Source: Gari tellinella
Lineage: Eukaryota > Mollusca > Bivalvia > Cardiida > Psammobiidae
Direction: 5' to 3'
NCBI GenBank assembly: GCA_922989275.2
Contig: OV277868.1
Span: forward strand, 21,510,291 to 21,574,290
Length of the DNA stretch: 64,000 nucleotides
Shown: one piece after another, positions 1 to 10,565 of the stretch
How positions within the stretch are numbered: position 1 is the stretch's first letter
How the letters are laid out: each line of letters begins with the position of its first letter
The notes under the pieces: model-generated
What the model was told of the DNA's origin: nothing
Database searches by the model: none
Seen by the model: only the letters and a program-made list of their open reading frames with translations
Translations under genes and position numbers: made by a program

Positions 1-1300
1 ACCTTGTCATTTTTCAATGTCGTAGAATAACCCCGCCATGGTTGCGATCAGCTCCCTGAGGGTAAATTCATATCAGATTGCTAATTACCTAAATCATTGG
101 ATGCTTCTATGTTGTACAATATACTGTCAATAATCTAATCAATTTTCATAGTCACATGCCACAATGTTTCTGTTGCGACACAGATGACGAATGTCATTGG
201 AACCGATGTAAATATTACAAATACATGTTCTGTAAAAGGGGGATACATATTTGCACTCGTTCACGTAACGTTTATTGGTATGGAGTATCACTGATAGACT
301 GTAAACTACGTTCAATAAATTGTCACATAAAACAGGCTAAGGAGTAAAGGGTTAAATAATCAGGTCTGACATAATGCATCTAACAGACAATGTATTTGAA
401 ACTTTAATGATGTTATGTGCAACAGTAACATTTATACATTTTGTCTTGGTAATTAGCAGTAATTCAATTAAGAAGTATACAGGCAAAAAGACATGCCATT
501 TCATATAACAGGTTTAATATGTAGAAAGCACTTCAAAGAGCTTTGTACAAAACTTTTGGTCTGTATTTACCCTTTGCTCCATAGGCTAGCTTGCAAATTA
601 GCTACGTTTAACTGTGATTAAGGCAGGACAATGCATACAGCAATATGAATTTTCTGCTTTACACTCATTTTGTTGTTAGCTGACGCCTGTAATTAAACTA
701 TTTGTGGATTTTATTAGTGTATCTTAATCTTATTTGCAGATGTAGGTGCAAGCCGCCTGAGGCGCTACTGTGGAGGAAAGGGTTAAGGGCTCACTTGCTT
801 ACAAAAGAATACTTCCTTACCCAGTGGGCACTATAAAAAGGCTGTGACTTTTCAAACTGTAAACTTGCATCCATGTATTCTTAAGTTTAGAATCTTTGAT
901 TATTTAGTTGACAAAGAACTTGTAAATGATAACCTATCAGTTATATATGATATGCTTATTAGTTATTTTTCAGTAATTTTTTTGACTGTTATCAAAATGT
1001 AATGTGTGATATAATGCATTACTTTGCCAACGTACTTGTAATTTAATACATTACAAATGTAAACGTAATAATAATTGTAATATAATACACTCTTTAGCAA
1101 TGTAATTGGTGACACTTGTAATGTAATGTAATTCACACCATGCCTGTTCCCGCCCCACCGGCCTGCATACTCCATGACTGAATTACTACCTTAACTTACA
1201 TATAAATAAGCTGTCCACAGACCCGCAGCCACCTTGTTTCCCTACCATCAGTATCCAACAGATAGGCACAAGGTTAACGTAACCCATCGGGAACAGCATT
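1..1300. other. No gene recognised
   Basis: AT-rich. Short words AGTAAAGGGTTAA (340), TTACCCTTTGCTCC (563) and TGTGGAGGAAAGGGTTAA (770) are ends typical of the TTAA-target MITEs, but no full element could be drawn. 1000-1140 is rich in TGTAATGTAAT words. Confidence 0.4.
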
Positions 1301-1309
1301 TAGTATACT

Positions 1310-1884
1310 GTACGTTTCCATGGCGCGCTTATCATAAGTCTGAATTTTGACTTGTTTATCATCTAAATTTTATATATCTTTTAACTTATTCACACCTGAA
1401 ACTTCAAGTGGACAATGCAATTTTTTTCTAGTTATGTCAAGTCAACTTTTGACCTATAGCTAGAGTTGTTTTATACAATATATTTCAAAACTGACATATA
1501 TTGCAAACATATCAGAGAGCTCCTTTGGGATTAGTCTGATCTGGGTCTACACGGTTTACAAAGGACAAATGTACTATTGCTAGGTAGACTGTTTGTAAAT
1601 GACTAATATACTCGTCGCATGGGTCCAATGGGTTAAACTGTGTCTGTTAATTGCTAAAGAGGGGTGGGGTCATTTTTCGATGGGGGCCGATATATTTCAG
1701 GAGAGGTCAAAACACTTCATGAGGGGAGTCATAGTACTATGACCGGGGGGTCAAATTTCGACGTCGAATTATGACCGGGGGGTCATTGTACGATATCGAA
1801 AAATGACCGGGGGTCATTCTACGTCGTCGAATTTTGACCGGGGGGTCATTTTTCGATGGGGGTCAAAATACTTCGTTACACCGG
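1310..1884 (-). mobile_element. End of a tandem-repeat foldback element (partial second copy)
   Basis: 1655-1884 holds repeats of GACCGGGGGTCAT...TCGAA and ends ATACTTCGTTACACCGG. This terminus and about 550 bp inward match, in reverse, the left end of the element at 27894-30788 (28085-28360 corresponds to about 1310-1650). The opposite end was not found here. Confidence 0.7.
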
Positions 1885-2087
1885 CCACGGCCGTTATGGT
1901 TATTCCTTTCAGGGTACACATTAGTCGTGTTAACAACCTCTAATATGGATTAAACTTACATGAATACCAATAAAATGTTCATTTAAATTACAGCAAATAT
2001 ATTATAAGAAATGAACTGAGGTTGTTTTTTTTGTGATTTAAGCTAAATAAACGACAGAAAATTACCAGCAAACTCCATGAAATGCTA

Positions 2088-2165
2088 ACAACGACAGAAA
2101 ATGATCGGCAAATTCCATCGTTTTGGCGATTCATGGAATTTGCCGATCATTTCTGTCGTTTATTT
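2088..2165. repeat. Palindrome around TCGTTTTGGCGA
   Basis: ACGACAGAAAATGATCGGCA / TGCCGATCATTTCTGTCGT; a partial direct copy precedes it at 2052-2085 (ACGACAGAAAATTACC). Confidence 0.85.
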
Positions 2166-2679
2166 TGCTTAAACGCCGAAAAAATCTGTTAATTTCCTAA
2201 CTTACCACGTCAGCTAAACAACACACACCTTAGGGAAGCTGCTTCCAAAACACCAGAAGAAGACGCCAGTCTTTTACAAACAGAATAAAAGAACAAAAAG
2301 GTTCCACGGAACATGTATTTAATACAAGCTATAGTGAAGACACGTACGTTATCTTAAGTGATGTAGTTAGCAACAACAATCCTGTTTAAAATACAGTGCT
2401 CCATCTCTAAAACAGCCATACGAAGCTCCTGTTCTTTGGTATCTAAACTTATACACATTTGAAAGGTTATTAGGATTATTGAACAATAGTAACATTTTAG
2501 ACGAGTCGTTTGTTAACCAGCTCTGTTATAGTAGTGTCATAAGGTTTGAGGTACCAGCACGGAGTGTTGCAGAGTGTGCCAGTTTGTGCACAATGACTGA
2601 AGACTGCAATAGCGTGATTGTAGTACGGAACATAACCAATGCATGATTTGGTCTTACGATCTACAGTGCATGTCTAGGA

Positions 2680-2980
2680 CATGCTTCTCCCCTTCAAGGT
2701 GCACAATTCTACGGACAAGAGGAACCAGGTGATACACCCAACAGGAGACACAAATTGTGGGCGTTGTTTGGAGGGGGTCGTTATCGGAGGGAACTTTGCA
2801 AACAGATTGATTCCAGATCAGACGCCGCGTAACGCGGCGTCTGATCTTGAATCAAGCTGTTTGTCACTCATCATTAAGTTTTTTATGTCAAAATGTCCAT
2901 TACGTAACTCTGAGAAAAACGGCAGATGACCATTTTAAGCAGACGACAATTTTAAGCAGACGACATTGCATCCAGACAAT
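2680..2980 (+). repeat. MITE family G, 3' truncated
   Basis: CTTCTCCCCTTCAAGGTGC, CAACAGGAGACACAAATTG, perfect core GACGCCGCGTAACGCGGCGT, two tandem AATTTTAAGCAGACGAC words, then lost. Confidence 0.75.
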
Positions 2981-3149
2981 GGTGTGTGTCAGTCATGAAC
3001 CAAAACGTAATTCGACAAGCTATTTAGCGAACAATGATTCTAACCAACAAAGACTAAACATGTCCTTTATCTGCGTTATTTACCCACAAGTCAATATAAT
3101 TGGACTTTTTAAAAAAAAAAAATAAAGAAAAAAGGAAAAAAACGTTTTG

Positions 3150-3230
3150 ATTCGAATGAAACTCGAACCTATGACCTTTTGAATGTTACATAGTCAACCA
3201 CACTACCGACTGAGCTATCAGCACTTATGT
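3150..3230 (-). repeat. tRNA-like unit, minus strand
   Basis: Reverse complement has GATAGCTCAGTCGGTAGTG and AGGTTCGAGTTTC, followed by a long T run, as at a pol III terminator. Stem pairing looks imperfect; SINE head or tRNA relic. Confidence 0.6.
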
Positions 3231-3681
3231 AGAATGGTGGTACATGTATGAGCTGGGTGCTGGGATCCTAACACCTTTTATTAATGTGCTAATCTAGGGC
3301 CAGTGGCGATACGGAGTACAAAACGACTGATGTACGTTTTATAATTTTCACTAAAATTAATTCAGATAGCATAGCTAGTATAAGATTGAATTAAGAATTA
3401 ATTATTATGATACATGTGAATTCAAAAGCTTTTTGTATTACTTTTAGAATTTATATTAACTTGCTGAATGTTAGAAATGTTTTATTTAAGATGTCATAAA
3501 TTTCCCTCCTGCCAATTTCATTGAAAAGTGTAATACTTTCATTCTTTGAATAGATTCCCGTAAGGGTAATCACTGACGCCTTTGGTGTCATTTGTAATTG
3601 TATGCACCGGTCTTGCACCGACGGGGTGAAATAGACTGTGCGTTTGCTGTTCTTTTACAAGAGCAGAAATCGAGTGCCTGA

Positions 3682-3873
3682 CTATGTCTGTAAGTCACTC
3701 GGCTTCTTTGAGTGCTTGGTTTGTAAGTCACTCAGTTTTTTCCTTTGCACCATTCCTTTAAGGGGATGGTGCATCAATGGATAGAAGTCTGACATATGGT
3801 CGTCGGATTCTTCCAGTTCCAACTCATTCCCAAAATGGTCTGCTTTATTTCTGCTTTCGATTCTCAAAGCTTG
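3682..3873 (-). CDS. Possible alternative last exon: acidic tail with YxxPhi motif
   Basis: Open for 63 residues plus stop after a possible acceptor (GATTTAAG) on the minus strand. It encodes QALRIESRNKADHFGNELEL, then EESDDHMSDFYPLMHHPLKG, and a short internal repeat around KLSDLQT and KPSDLQT. It starts in phase 0, the same phase in which the gene 2 transmembrane exon ends, and looks like a cytoplasmic tail: YPLM fits the endocytic YxxPhi signal and EESDD is an acidic cluster. It is not part of a recognised repeat. The link to gene 2 is inference; it could belong to another gene or be chance. Confidence 0.3.
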   Translation of the reverse strand, partial: QALRIESRNKADHFGNELELEESDDHMSDFYPLMHHPLKGMVQRKKLSDLQTKHSKKPSDLQT

Positions 3874-3944
3874 CTTAAATCAAAACATACATACTTCTTT
3901 TAAAGCTTTAGTTTTGAAATACATGTATGTTTGTTCTGAGTGTT

Positions 3945-4127
3945 AATAAAAACGTCTCTAATACGACCAGTTAATTATTAGTTTGAATTAATAGTTTGAT
4001 TGCTTAAAGCAAGGTGACAGTAAAACGAGGAGCTTTCTGTTTCACTGTCAACTTTCTTAAGCTGTCACCTGTCTTTTAAACACTCAATTAGCCCTCTTTT
4101 AGTGGTCGTAATAGAGAGGTTTTACTA
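3945..4127 (+). mobile_element. E element
   Basis: AAAAACGTCTCTAATACGAC start, hairpin GCTTAAAGCAAGGTGACAGT / CACTGTCAACTTTCTTAAGC, end AGTGGTCGTAATAGAGAGGT TTTACTA. Confidence 0.8.
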
Positions 4128-4555
4128 TTTATAGCAATAGAGTTATGTTCAACTGAATGAGAGATTCCACTGATTACAGTGGAAACTTTGAATCCCGAAC
4201 ACCTATATTATATACTTCAAATACACATTAAGTAGCGAGAAGCTTTCCGTTGGCGCAGAAATTGAGTGTAACCTGTCACGAATTCGCCTATAACATCCAG
4301 ATGCCAGTTGCGTGTTATTATCCCCCCTCCCACCACCACCTTTCACGAAAAGGTAACTCGCATTCCGTCTAAAAGATGTTCGAAGAAGACAAAATGTTAG
4401 GGAGGGGGGATTTAATTTTAATCAGAAAAATGTCGTTTTACGGTTTATACTTTTTATATTTATAGCTAACAGTGGTGTAGATATTTGTGTGCTGTTGAAA
4501 CCTGTGCTTTATCTATATTAGTGTTTTCTTCTGACCTGTCCAAGTTATGTTTAGA

Positions 4556-4850
4556 TTGGAACATTCTAAAACTTTAAAAGGGATGAGTTTTCTCTATATC
4601 CAGTTAGAGATACGGATAGCTGTAATTTTTGTGCGTAATATCACGGAGTAATTAGAGCTCGCTCTAATTACTCCGTGGTAATATACAGTAGAGGATACAT
4701 TATTCTTTTCCGTTTAAACGCAATGCACTAAACTGGGGAAATTTACTTTTAGAAAGGTAATCTATGGTTTCAATCTGAGTAGCAAACATGAGACCTGGTT
4801 TAAATTTTCATTTTCGTTTTGCTTGATATTGAAATTCCTATAATGCGGCG
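4556..4850 (+). repeat. Dispersed repeat with A-type element (compare 51287 and 53748)
   Basis: Same sequence as 51287-51390, then TACAGTAGAGGATACATTAT and ACGCAATGCACTAAACTG, which match 53748-53800 across the LINE. It holds a 37-bp palindrome (4642-4678) that the other copy lacks. Confidence 0.8.
4642..4678. repeat. 37-bp palindrome flanked by TAATAT
   Basis: CACGGAGTAATTAGAGC pairs with GCTCTAATTACTCCGTG around TC. TAATAT occurs on both sides (4636-4641, 4679-4684). The related sequence at 51366-51373 has a single site and no palindrome. Confidence 0.85.
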
Positions 4851-5092
4851 TCTGATCAGAGTCTACACTGTTTGCCTATTTCCCTTTTGTAGGATGGATT
4901 AAATACAAGAATGAGGAGAAGGCGTTATTCTTTCCAAATAAACGCGTTAAAGCTATTATTTCAATCGGAAACAATTCATATCTTGCAGTCAACAATGAGT
5001 GGTCGTTAAGTACCTTGTTGTTGATTAAAACAAAATTAAGGCTAAAAGATCATTCAAATGTCTTAATTACATGAGAAAGAAACACATAGTAT

Positions 5093-5337
5093 CCCTTTCC
5101 CACATAGAAGCGACTTTTAGCGTATTTAATTTATTCCTCCGCTGAACAAAATAGTTCCTATTCAACAGTTTTAAACATGCGCCATAAGATATAATGTCTA
5201 CATATTATCAGATGGTAGCTTAAATCAGGCTGAAAGTAAAGCAGAAATTGCCTTAAGGCGTCTTCTGCATTACTTTCAACCTGCTTTAAGTGGTCCCTTA
5301 TTTCCAATACTAGAAATAGGCAATTGGGTAAAGGGGT
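5093..5337 (+). mobile_element. MITE family B
   Basis: CCCTTTCCCACATAGAAGCG start, hairpin around TTGCCTTAAGGCGTC, end TTGGGTAAAGGGG. TTAA lost on both sides. Confidence 0.8.
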
Positions 5338-5616
5338 ATAGATGCTTAAAGTTGAACATATACATACCTAGACATTTTTATGAACACTTTGTTGTATTTG
5401 CATATAAAAGGGATACATTGCCAGTAAGTAGATCTGTAATAGCTGAAACACTTAATATGCTAGTGTATTTGGGACAACTGTATGCATGTATCATAGGCAA
5501 TAATGCAGACGCAGGTGAAACACACAACATCTATAAGTGAAATTGGCAGATACAAAAAGACATTTGCCCTCATCTCCTTTACACTTTTTCTTCTGAGGAG
5601 TCATCAAAACTGTAAA

Positions 5617-6070
5617 AGTACAGTGAAAGCCATGTATTACTACAGTGGAGAATGTGTTATTCTTTCCCAATAAACGCGTTTACGCTAAAACTATTATTTG
5701 CAGTGCAAACAGTTTGGAGCCAGATCAGACGCCGGGTAACCCGGCGTCTGATCAGGCTCCAAACTGTTTGCCACCAAGATAAACAAGAATTATCAGAATT
5801 GTCAAAAAGTTGTTCTTTTCTTCGTTTTAGTGCTTTGCGTTTGCGTACGTTTGCGTTTAAACGGGAAAGAATAACAGATTCTCCACTGTACCACTAAATA
5901 GTTAATTATTCGTTTTTTTTTTATAAGTAACTGCTTAAAGCAAGGTGACAGTTAAACAGAAAGCTCCTGGGGGAGCTTTCCGTTTTACAGCCACCTTGCT
6001 TTTAGCTGTCAATTGTATTATCACTATATATACAATCAATTAGACTTCGTTAAAGTGGTCGTATAAGAAA
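5617..6070 (+). mobile_element. E element interrupted by an A element
   Basis: ACAGTGAAAGCCATGTATTAC before A (5641-5890), then CCACTAAATAG, hairpin GACAGTTAAACAGAAAGCTC with GGGGGAGCTTTCCG, and AAAGTGGTCGTATAAGAAAT. Confidence 0.75.
5641..5890 (+). mobile_element. MITE family A, complete, nested in an E element
   Basis: TACAGTGGAGAA ... TTCTCCACTGTA inverted ends with a central palindrome GATCAGACGCCGGGTAACCC. The TA target and CAGTG end point to a Tc1/mariner-type mobiliser. It interrupts the terminal repeat of an E element (left piece before 5641, right piece from 5891). Confidence 0.9.
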
Positions 6071-6336
6071 TATTTTAATGTGATTATTTTTCTAGAAGTG
6101 TAAAAAGAACATGTTATTCATATTCTCATATTTACAAAGTGGTGTTGTTACTCACCAATAGCAATGGAAGTGTTAACTCCATCCACCGCCTTATCCGTGT
6201 AATAGTTATTTGCTTATAGTTTTGATACTCAGCAGGATAAAACAATTTGACATTCACTAGGATATTACGTTTGTCAATTTACCTAACCTTTAAATATGAA
6301 AAAAAAAGAAAAAGCAAACGACACAAGAGGATATCA

Positions 6337-6376
6337 TACAGTGGATAATCTGTTATTCTTTCCCGTTTAAACGCAA
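6337..6376 (-). repeat. A-element fragment
   Basis: TACAGTGGATAATCTGTTAT and CGTTTAAACGCAAACG only. Confidence 0.7.
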
Positions 6377-6605
6377 ACGTATATAATAACTATTACTAAA
6401 ATGCGTTTGTGTTTCGTTTGGTTTTTAAGCTGAAAAATACGACGTAACGTCTTCTGCACTGTTACATGTTTAAAATAATTTATGTTTTTTTTTTAAAAAT
6501 CATCAGTTATTCATTTTAATCAATTATCCATATCAAATTTGAAAACTTTAAGTTGTTCATTTGTCCAAATCAAACATCAACGTCCAATATCAAAGCGCCT
6601 CGTGT

Positions 6606-6818
6606 TCAGTATTTTGGAGGCTGGTATGCTGGAGGCGGATATGACGTCATGGACTGTGTCATCATGCCTGTTTGCTGTGGCATATGGCTATACTGGGTAG
6701 GAACAGGCTGATTATAGGCTGTGCTGTAGTTCGTGCTGTATGCTGGTGGCTGCTGTCCAAACTGTGCAGTGGATGAGGTAACCGTTGTAACTGTTGGACC
6801 AGCAGCCCGTGTTCGAAT
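6606..6818 (-). CDS. Gene 2 last exon: cytoplasmic tail with PPxY motifs
   Basis: Acceptor TTATCTCTAG, phase 0, 71 codons including TGA. It begins [16 protein letters not shown], continues with [20 protein letters not shown], and ends [12 protein letters not shown]. It has low complexity and no Cys, as expected for an intracellular tail. PPAY and PPKY are candidate WW-domain binding sites (ubiquitin ligases of the Nedd4 type or YAP-like adaptors, by family knowledge). Confidence 0.8.
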   Translation of the reverse strand: MRTRAAGPTVTTVTSSTAQFGQQPPAYSTNYSTAYNQPVPTQYSHMPQQTGMMTQSMTSYPPPAYQPPKY

Positions 6819-9800
6819 CTAGAGATAAGATAAATGCATGAGATACAATGACAGAAAACGATAGTCTCTGTCCCGTATATACGCAAATGCAATGCAATAA
6901 AATTTTAAAAAAATGATAATTTCCTGAAAAAAAGTGTCTGTTATCCGATTGCAAACAGTTATGTACAGTGGAGAAGCTGTTATTCTTTCCCGTTTAAACG
7001 CACGTACGCAAACGCAAAGCACTTAAACGTAGAAAAGAACAACTTTTGGACAATTCTGATAATTCTTGTTTATCTTGGTGGCAAACAGTTTGGAGCCTGA
7101 TCAGACGCCGGTTTACCCGGCGTCTGATCTGGCGCCAAACTGTTTGCACTGCAAATAATAGTTCTAGCGTAAACGCGTTTATTGGGAAAGAATAACAGAT
7201 TCTCCACTGTAACTGGTTCATTGGGGAAATGTCATCATCCCTATATCAATGCAGTTACATGTAGCAATATAATAAGCCTGCAGCAGAAAGCTCGATCTGG
7301 AACTAAAGACTTTTACAACACATTCTGCTTTACACTTTGCTTCTTTTTAGCAGCATTCACCTTAGATATACATGAATAATTTGTTTTATGAACATATTCA
7401 TGACTATATTAAGGAACGATTTTCTTAAATGCAGATACATGTATAAATCTAATACGTAAAAAGGAATGTCTACTGTGTAATTGCTTAAGCAATGGCAGGG
7501 GAAAATGTTTCAGCTGTGGGATCTGAGACCCGATTTTAAAATTAGAGATACAAATGTACGCGTATAACTGTTGAGTCATTTCTTGAAAAATGGTAGACCG
7601 ATTGCATAAATATATATAAAAAAGAAAAAAGATACGCGGTGTCTTGGCCAGGATTCAGAATGGTCTCAAATGTTATTTTAGTAGTGTTTGTCAATGGATT
7701 AAGTTTGATGTCATGAAAACACTATTTGAATAATGTTAGTAATGTTACAGTGGAGAATCTGTTTTTCTTTCCCAATAAACGCGTTGACGTTAAAACTATT
7801 ATTTGCAGTGCAAACAGTTTAGAGCCAGATCAGACGCCGGGTAACCCGGCGTCTGATCAGGCTCCAAACTGTTTGCCACCAAGATAAACATGAATTATCA
7901 GAATTGTCCAAAAGTTGTACTTTTCTACGTTTTAGTGTTTTACGTTTGCGTACGTTTGCGTTTAAACGGGAAAGAATAACAGATTCTCCACTGTAGGTAC
8001 ACAGTATGGAATAGAAATGCATGTAACAGGAACACAGAGATCAAATACAGTGTTCCCTCTCCACAACGACACTCACTGGGCGACATCAATTTGTGTTGCA
8101 TTGTTCGGAGGGAGTCGGTATAGGGAGGGAAGTCGGCTTACATTTGCAAACAGCTTATTAAAATTGTCAATCGAAATGAGTTTAGTCAGTCGCCGAGTTC
8201 CATGGCGTGAAATCTAGCTCAAAATTGTTTGCAATATTAAATTTTGTATCGGCGAGTGTTTATTTGGAAGGACTGGCATATCTTGTTTTACGTTGAGCCA
8301 AGTTTTTCCAATGGTAATGTTGACCGGTTAATTTGACTCATAATTAGAAGTACCCAAATACCTATACATTGTACAGTGGATAATCTGTTATTCTTTCCCG
8401 TTTAAACGCAAACGTACGCAAACGCAAAGCACTAAAACGTAGAAAAGAAAATGTTTTGGACAATTCTGATAATTCTTGTTTATCTTGATGGCAAACAGTT
8501 TGGAGCCTGATCAGACGGCTCCAAACTGTTTGCACTGCAAATAATAGTTTTAGCGTAAACGCGTTTATTGGGAAAGAATAACGTTTTCTCCACTGTATAT
8601 GAGTCGTGTCGTGACAAAACCTGCCTTATTGCTATGAAAACCTTGTACAGACCAATCACCACTGTCACCACAGGCTCTACAGCTTAGTTTAGTCTACACT
8701 GCAAAATACCGTAGATAATACTGCTAAATTAAATTCTTTATAGGATTATTGTGGGTGTCAAACAAAGTAGAATAATGTCAGTCGCCGCGTCAAAGACGCG
8801 ATGGCTGGCCTTCATCTACACTGTTTGCAATGCAATAAGGCAGGTTTTGACACGGCGCGGCTCATATATACATGTAACATATATGTTAAACACTGCGGAC
8901 ACTGACACCTCAGCATGTATGTTTATGCATGTACCTTTTCCGTCACTTGGTTAAATGGTGAAATAATGGGGCTAAGCTTAACAATAATTACCACAGTTTC
9001 TCGTCGGCGACGGGCAAACACTACGACAACCACAATAAACACGAAGAAGAAGGTGGTCCCGACAGATATACCGGCGATTGCTCCAGCGGTGAGGGAACAG
9101 TCCGACTGATCTCCGCATGGGTTATGACCGTTACATCGCATGCTATCGTCCACACATCTACCGTTGTTACAGCTAATATCCCAAGAGTAGCAGTATCCTG
9201 TAATATACAGTGGAGAACACATTATTATTTCCTCTGTAACCATTTCCCTCATAGAAGCGCCGTTTTAGCGCATTCAGTTTATTGCTCCGCTGAAGAAAAT
9301 AGTTCCAATTTGTACAGTCATGAATATATATCATTAGAAATATTGTCTTTACTCTAGCAGATAGTAGCTTAAAGCAGGCTGAAAGTAAAGTAGAATGTGC
9401 ATTAAGGCGCATTCTGCTTTACTTTCTACCTGCTTTAAGTAATTACCTATTTTCAAAATTAGAAACAGGTTATGAAGTAAATGGTTAAACGCAAACGAAA
9501 CGCAAAGGTATTACAATAGAACAAAGAAAATAACAATTTGTCGACAATTTCGGCTGTATATTTCACTCTGATTGGCAAATTGTTTAGTAATGATTGTGCA
9601 AACCAATCAACCCGACGTATGGTCAGGATTCAAACTGGTTTTGACTCGCAAAAAATGATCGTCAGTAGTTTCAATCATTTGCAATCAATAATTCAAACAG
9701 TTTAAATCCAAAATGAGACTCTGCTAACTTGTTGTAAGAGCAATTACATATAAATTAACTCAGAGAGGTTTTGCGGAAGATAACTTTTGCAGAGGACAAT

Positions 9801-10216
9801 TGCTTAGTATGCAAAAACAATGCTAAATGTACATTTTGAGAAGATGTTGTTTTGTGCTACGCCAATATGACATAGCAAACAGCCTGTAGCCAGAGCAGAC
9901 ATATGGCTACTAGGCAGGCATCTTGGCACGCTCAAAACTGTTTGCTACTACATTTTAGTAGTTAGTCAACAATTTCAAAATAGTAGTATCTACGTTTTGT
10001 TGCTTGAGTTTTACGTTCCTTCGAACTAAAAATAATAACGTATTTCCCACTGTATGGTGGACATATTATAAGACTTACCTGTATGAAAGGGTGTTATAAT
10101 TATGTCAAATCCAGAACCACTAACGTAGCTGTCACTGTGGAAGTAAAGTGTCACAGATTGTCCGGATGTTGTATATATTGTGCTAGGAGTGGAATATCCA
10201 CAAAACTTATATTTGC
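6606..10216 (-). CDS. Receptor-like protein: CUB (3' part), LDLa, transmembrane helix, PPxY tail (gene 2, partial)
   Basis: Three exons on the minus strand (10216-10079, 9197-8992, 6818-6606) join in frame and give about 185 C-terminal residues: second half of a CUB domain, an LDL-receptor class A module, a hydrophobic helix, a basic stop-transfer RRRR, and a cytoplasmic tail rich in P, Y, Q and T. The architecture suggests a single-pass receptor or adhesion protein binding ligand through CUB/LDLa. The tail has PPAY twice and PPKY, which fit the WW-domain ligand pattern PPxY. The 5' exons (rest of CUB, signal peptide) were not found; they should lie at higher coordinates. Introns are almost wholly MITE sequence (A, B, J). 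A second possible last exon is at 3682-3873. Confidence 0.8.
6964..7211 (-). mobile_element. MITE family A, complete
   Basis: Same ends and palindromic core as the other A copies, reverse orientation. It sits in the gene 2 intron between the tail exon and the transmembrane exon. Confidence 0.9.
7746..7995 (+). mobile_element. MITE family A, complete
   Basis: Full ends TACAGTGGAG and CTCCACTGTA, intact core; gene 2 intron. Confidence 0.9.
8044..8235 (+). repeat. MITE family G, truncated
   Basis: TACAGTGTTCCCTCTCCACA start, GTTCGGAGGGAGTCGGTATA, GCAAACAGCTTATTAA; the palindrome and right half are lost. Confidence 0.7.
8372..8597 (-). mobile_element. MITE family A, core loop deleted
   Basis: Left end TACAGTGGATAA, right end CTCCACTGTA. 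The central palindrome has lost its loop (GATCAGACGGCTCC), about 25 bp shorter than other copies. It abuts a J element. Confidence 0.9.
8597..8869. mobile_element. Inverted-repeat element J
   Basis: Arms TATGAGTCGTGTCGTGACAA at the left and the inverse around GACACGGCGCGGCTCATATA at the right, with an inner palindrome around GACGCGATGGCTGG. Shares the CTACACTGTTTGCAATGCAA motif with the copy at 10305-10565. Confidence 0.7.
8992..9197 (-). CDS. Gene 2 exon: LDLa module and transmembrane helix
   Basis: Acceptor ATTACAG, donor GTG|GTAATT, 206 nt, phase 1 to phase 0. Six Cys in the LDLa spacing: [20 protein letters not shown], then [14 protein letters not shown] hydrophobic stretch of Ala, Gly, Ile, Val and Phe follows (about 25 residues), then RRRRETV. 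The acceptor lies within 10 bp of an A-element end at 9206, so MITE sequence sits in the splice-acceptor region. Confidence 0.9.
9206..10054 (-). mobile_element. Degraded A element interrupted by a B element, filling a gene 2 intron
   Basis: Left end TACAGTGGAGAACA at 9206 and right end TTTCCCACTGTA at 10054, with A-type internal motifs (ACGCAAACGAAACGCAA at 9488, a decayed core near 9880-9950). The B element at 9236-9487 splits it. Together they make up nearly all of the 881-bp intron between the CUB and LDLa exons. Confidence 0.7.
9236..9487 (+). mobile_element. MITE family B nested in an A element
   Basis: Starts near ATTTCCCTCATAGAAGCG, has the core hairpin TTAAAGCAGGCTGAAAGTAA with AGGCGC centre, and ends near GAAGTAAATGGTTAA. 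Terminal CCCTTT-like ends beside TTAA suggest a piggyBac-type mobiliser. Confidence 0.75.
10079..10216 (-). CDS. Gene 2 exon: C-terminal half of a CUB domain
   Basis: Minus-strand acceptor GCAG at 10217-10220 and donor GTAAGT below 10079; 138 nt, phase 1-1. It encodes [20 protein letters not shown], then [18 protein letters not shown] and ITPFHTG, the conserved CUB end (CG, SG-x-VTL-F-SD, GF). The first half of the CUB domain is in an exon I could not locate. Confidence 0.88.
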
Positions 10217-10304
10217 CTGCAAAAAAGTAGAACCTGTCTCAAATGATCTATCTAACGAATGATGATATCCGACGTATAAGGCGGGTGTCATGGTTGCTTA
10301 TACG

Positions 10305-10565
10305 TACATGTGAGCCGTGTCATGGGAAACCCTGTCTAATTGCATTGCAAATAGTGTATATTAATGCCAGCCGACGCGTCCAAGATGCAGCGGCTGGTAT
10401 TGATCTACACGGTTTGACACCCGCATGCATCTAGGGATTTAATGTAGCTGAATTGTATACCATATTTACACTGTATACCAAACTCAGATAAAGAGCCTGA
10501 CAACGGGTTTTTGGTCTGTACAATGTTGCAATGCAATAAGGCCGCTTTTGTCATAACTCGGCAAG
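10305..10565. mobile_element. Inverted-repeat element J, second copy
   Basis: Left arm GTGAGCCGTGTCATGGGAAA, right arm GCAATGCAATAAGGCCGC to CATAACTCGGC, with an inner inverted pair around GCCAGCCGACGCGTC / GATGCAGCGGCTGG. More diverged than 8597-8869. Confidence 0.6.

Noticed and set aside
5652..5897. Recurrent 60-90 codon frames containing [20 protein letters not shown] and the reverse-frame version with [13 protein letters not shown], for example at 5652, 14518, 22417, 24111, 33701, 39237, 49166, 60424 and 61652
   Set aside because: Each is a translation through the palindromic core of an A element. They share the element ends, occur on either strand, and carry no separate start, splice or domain evidence.
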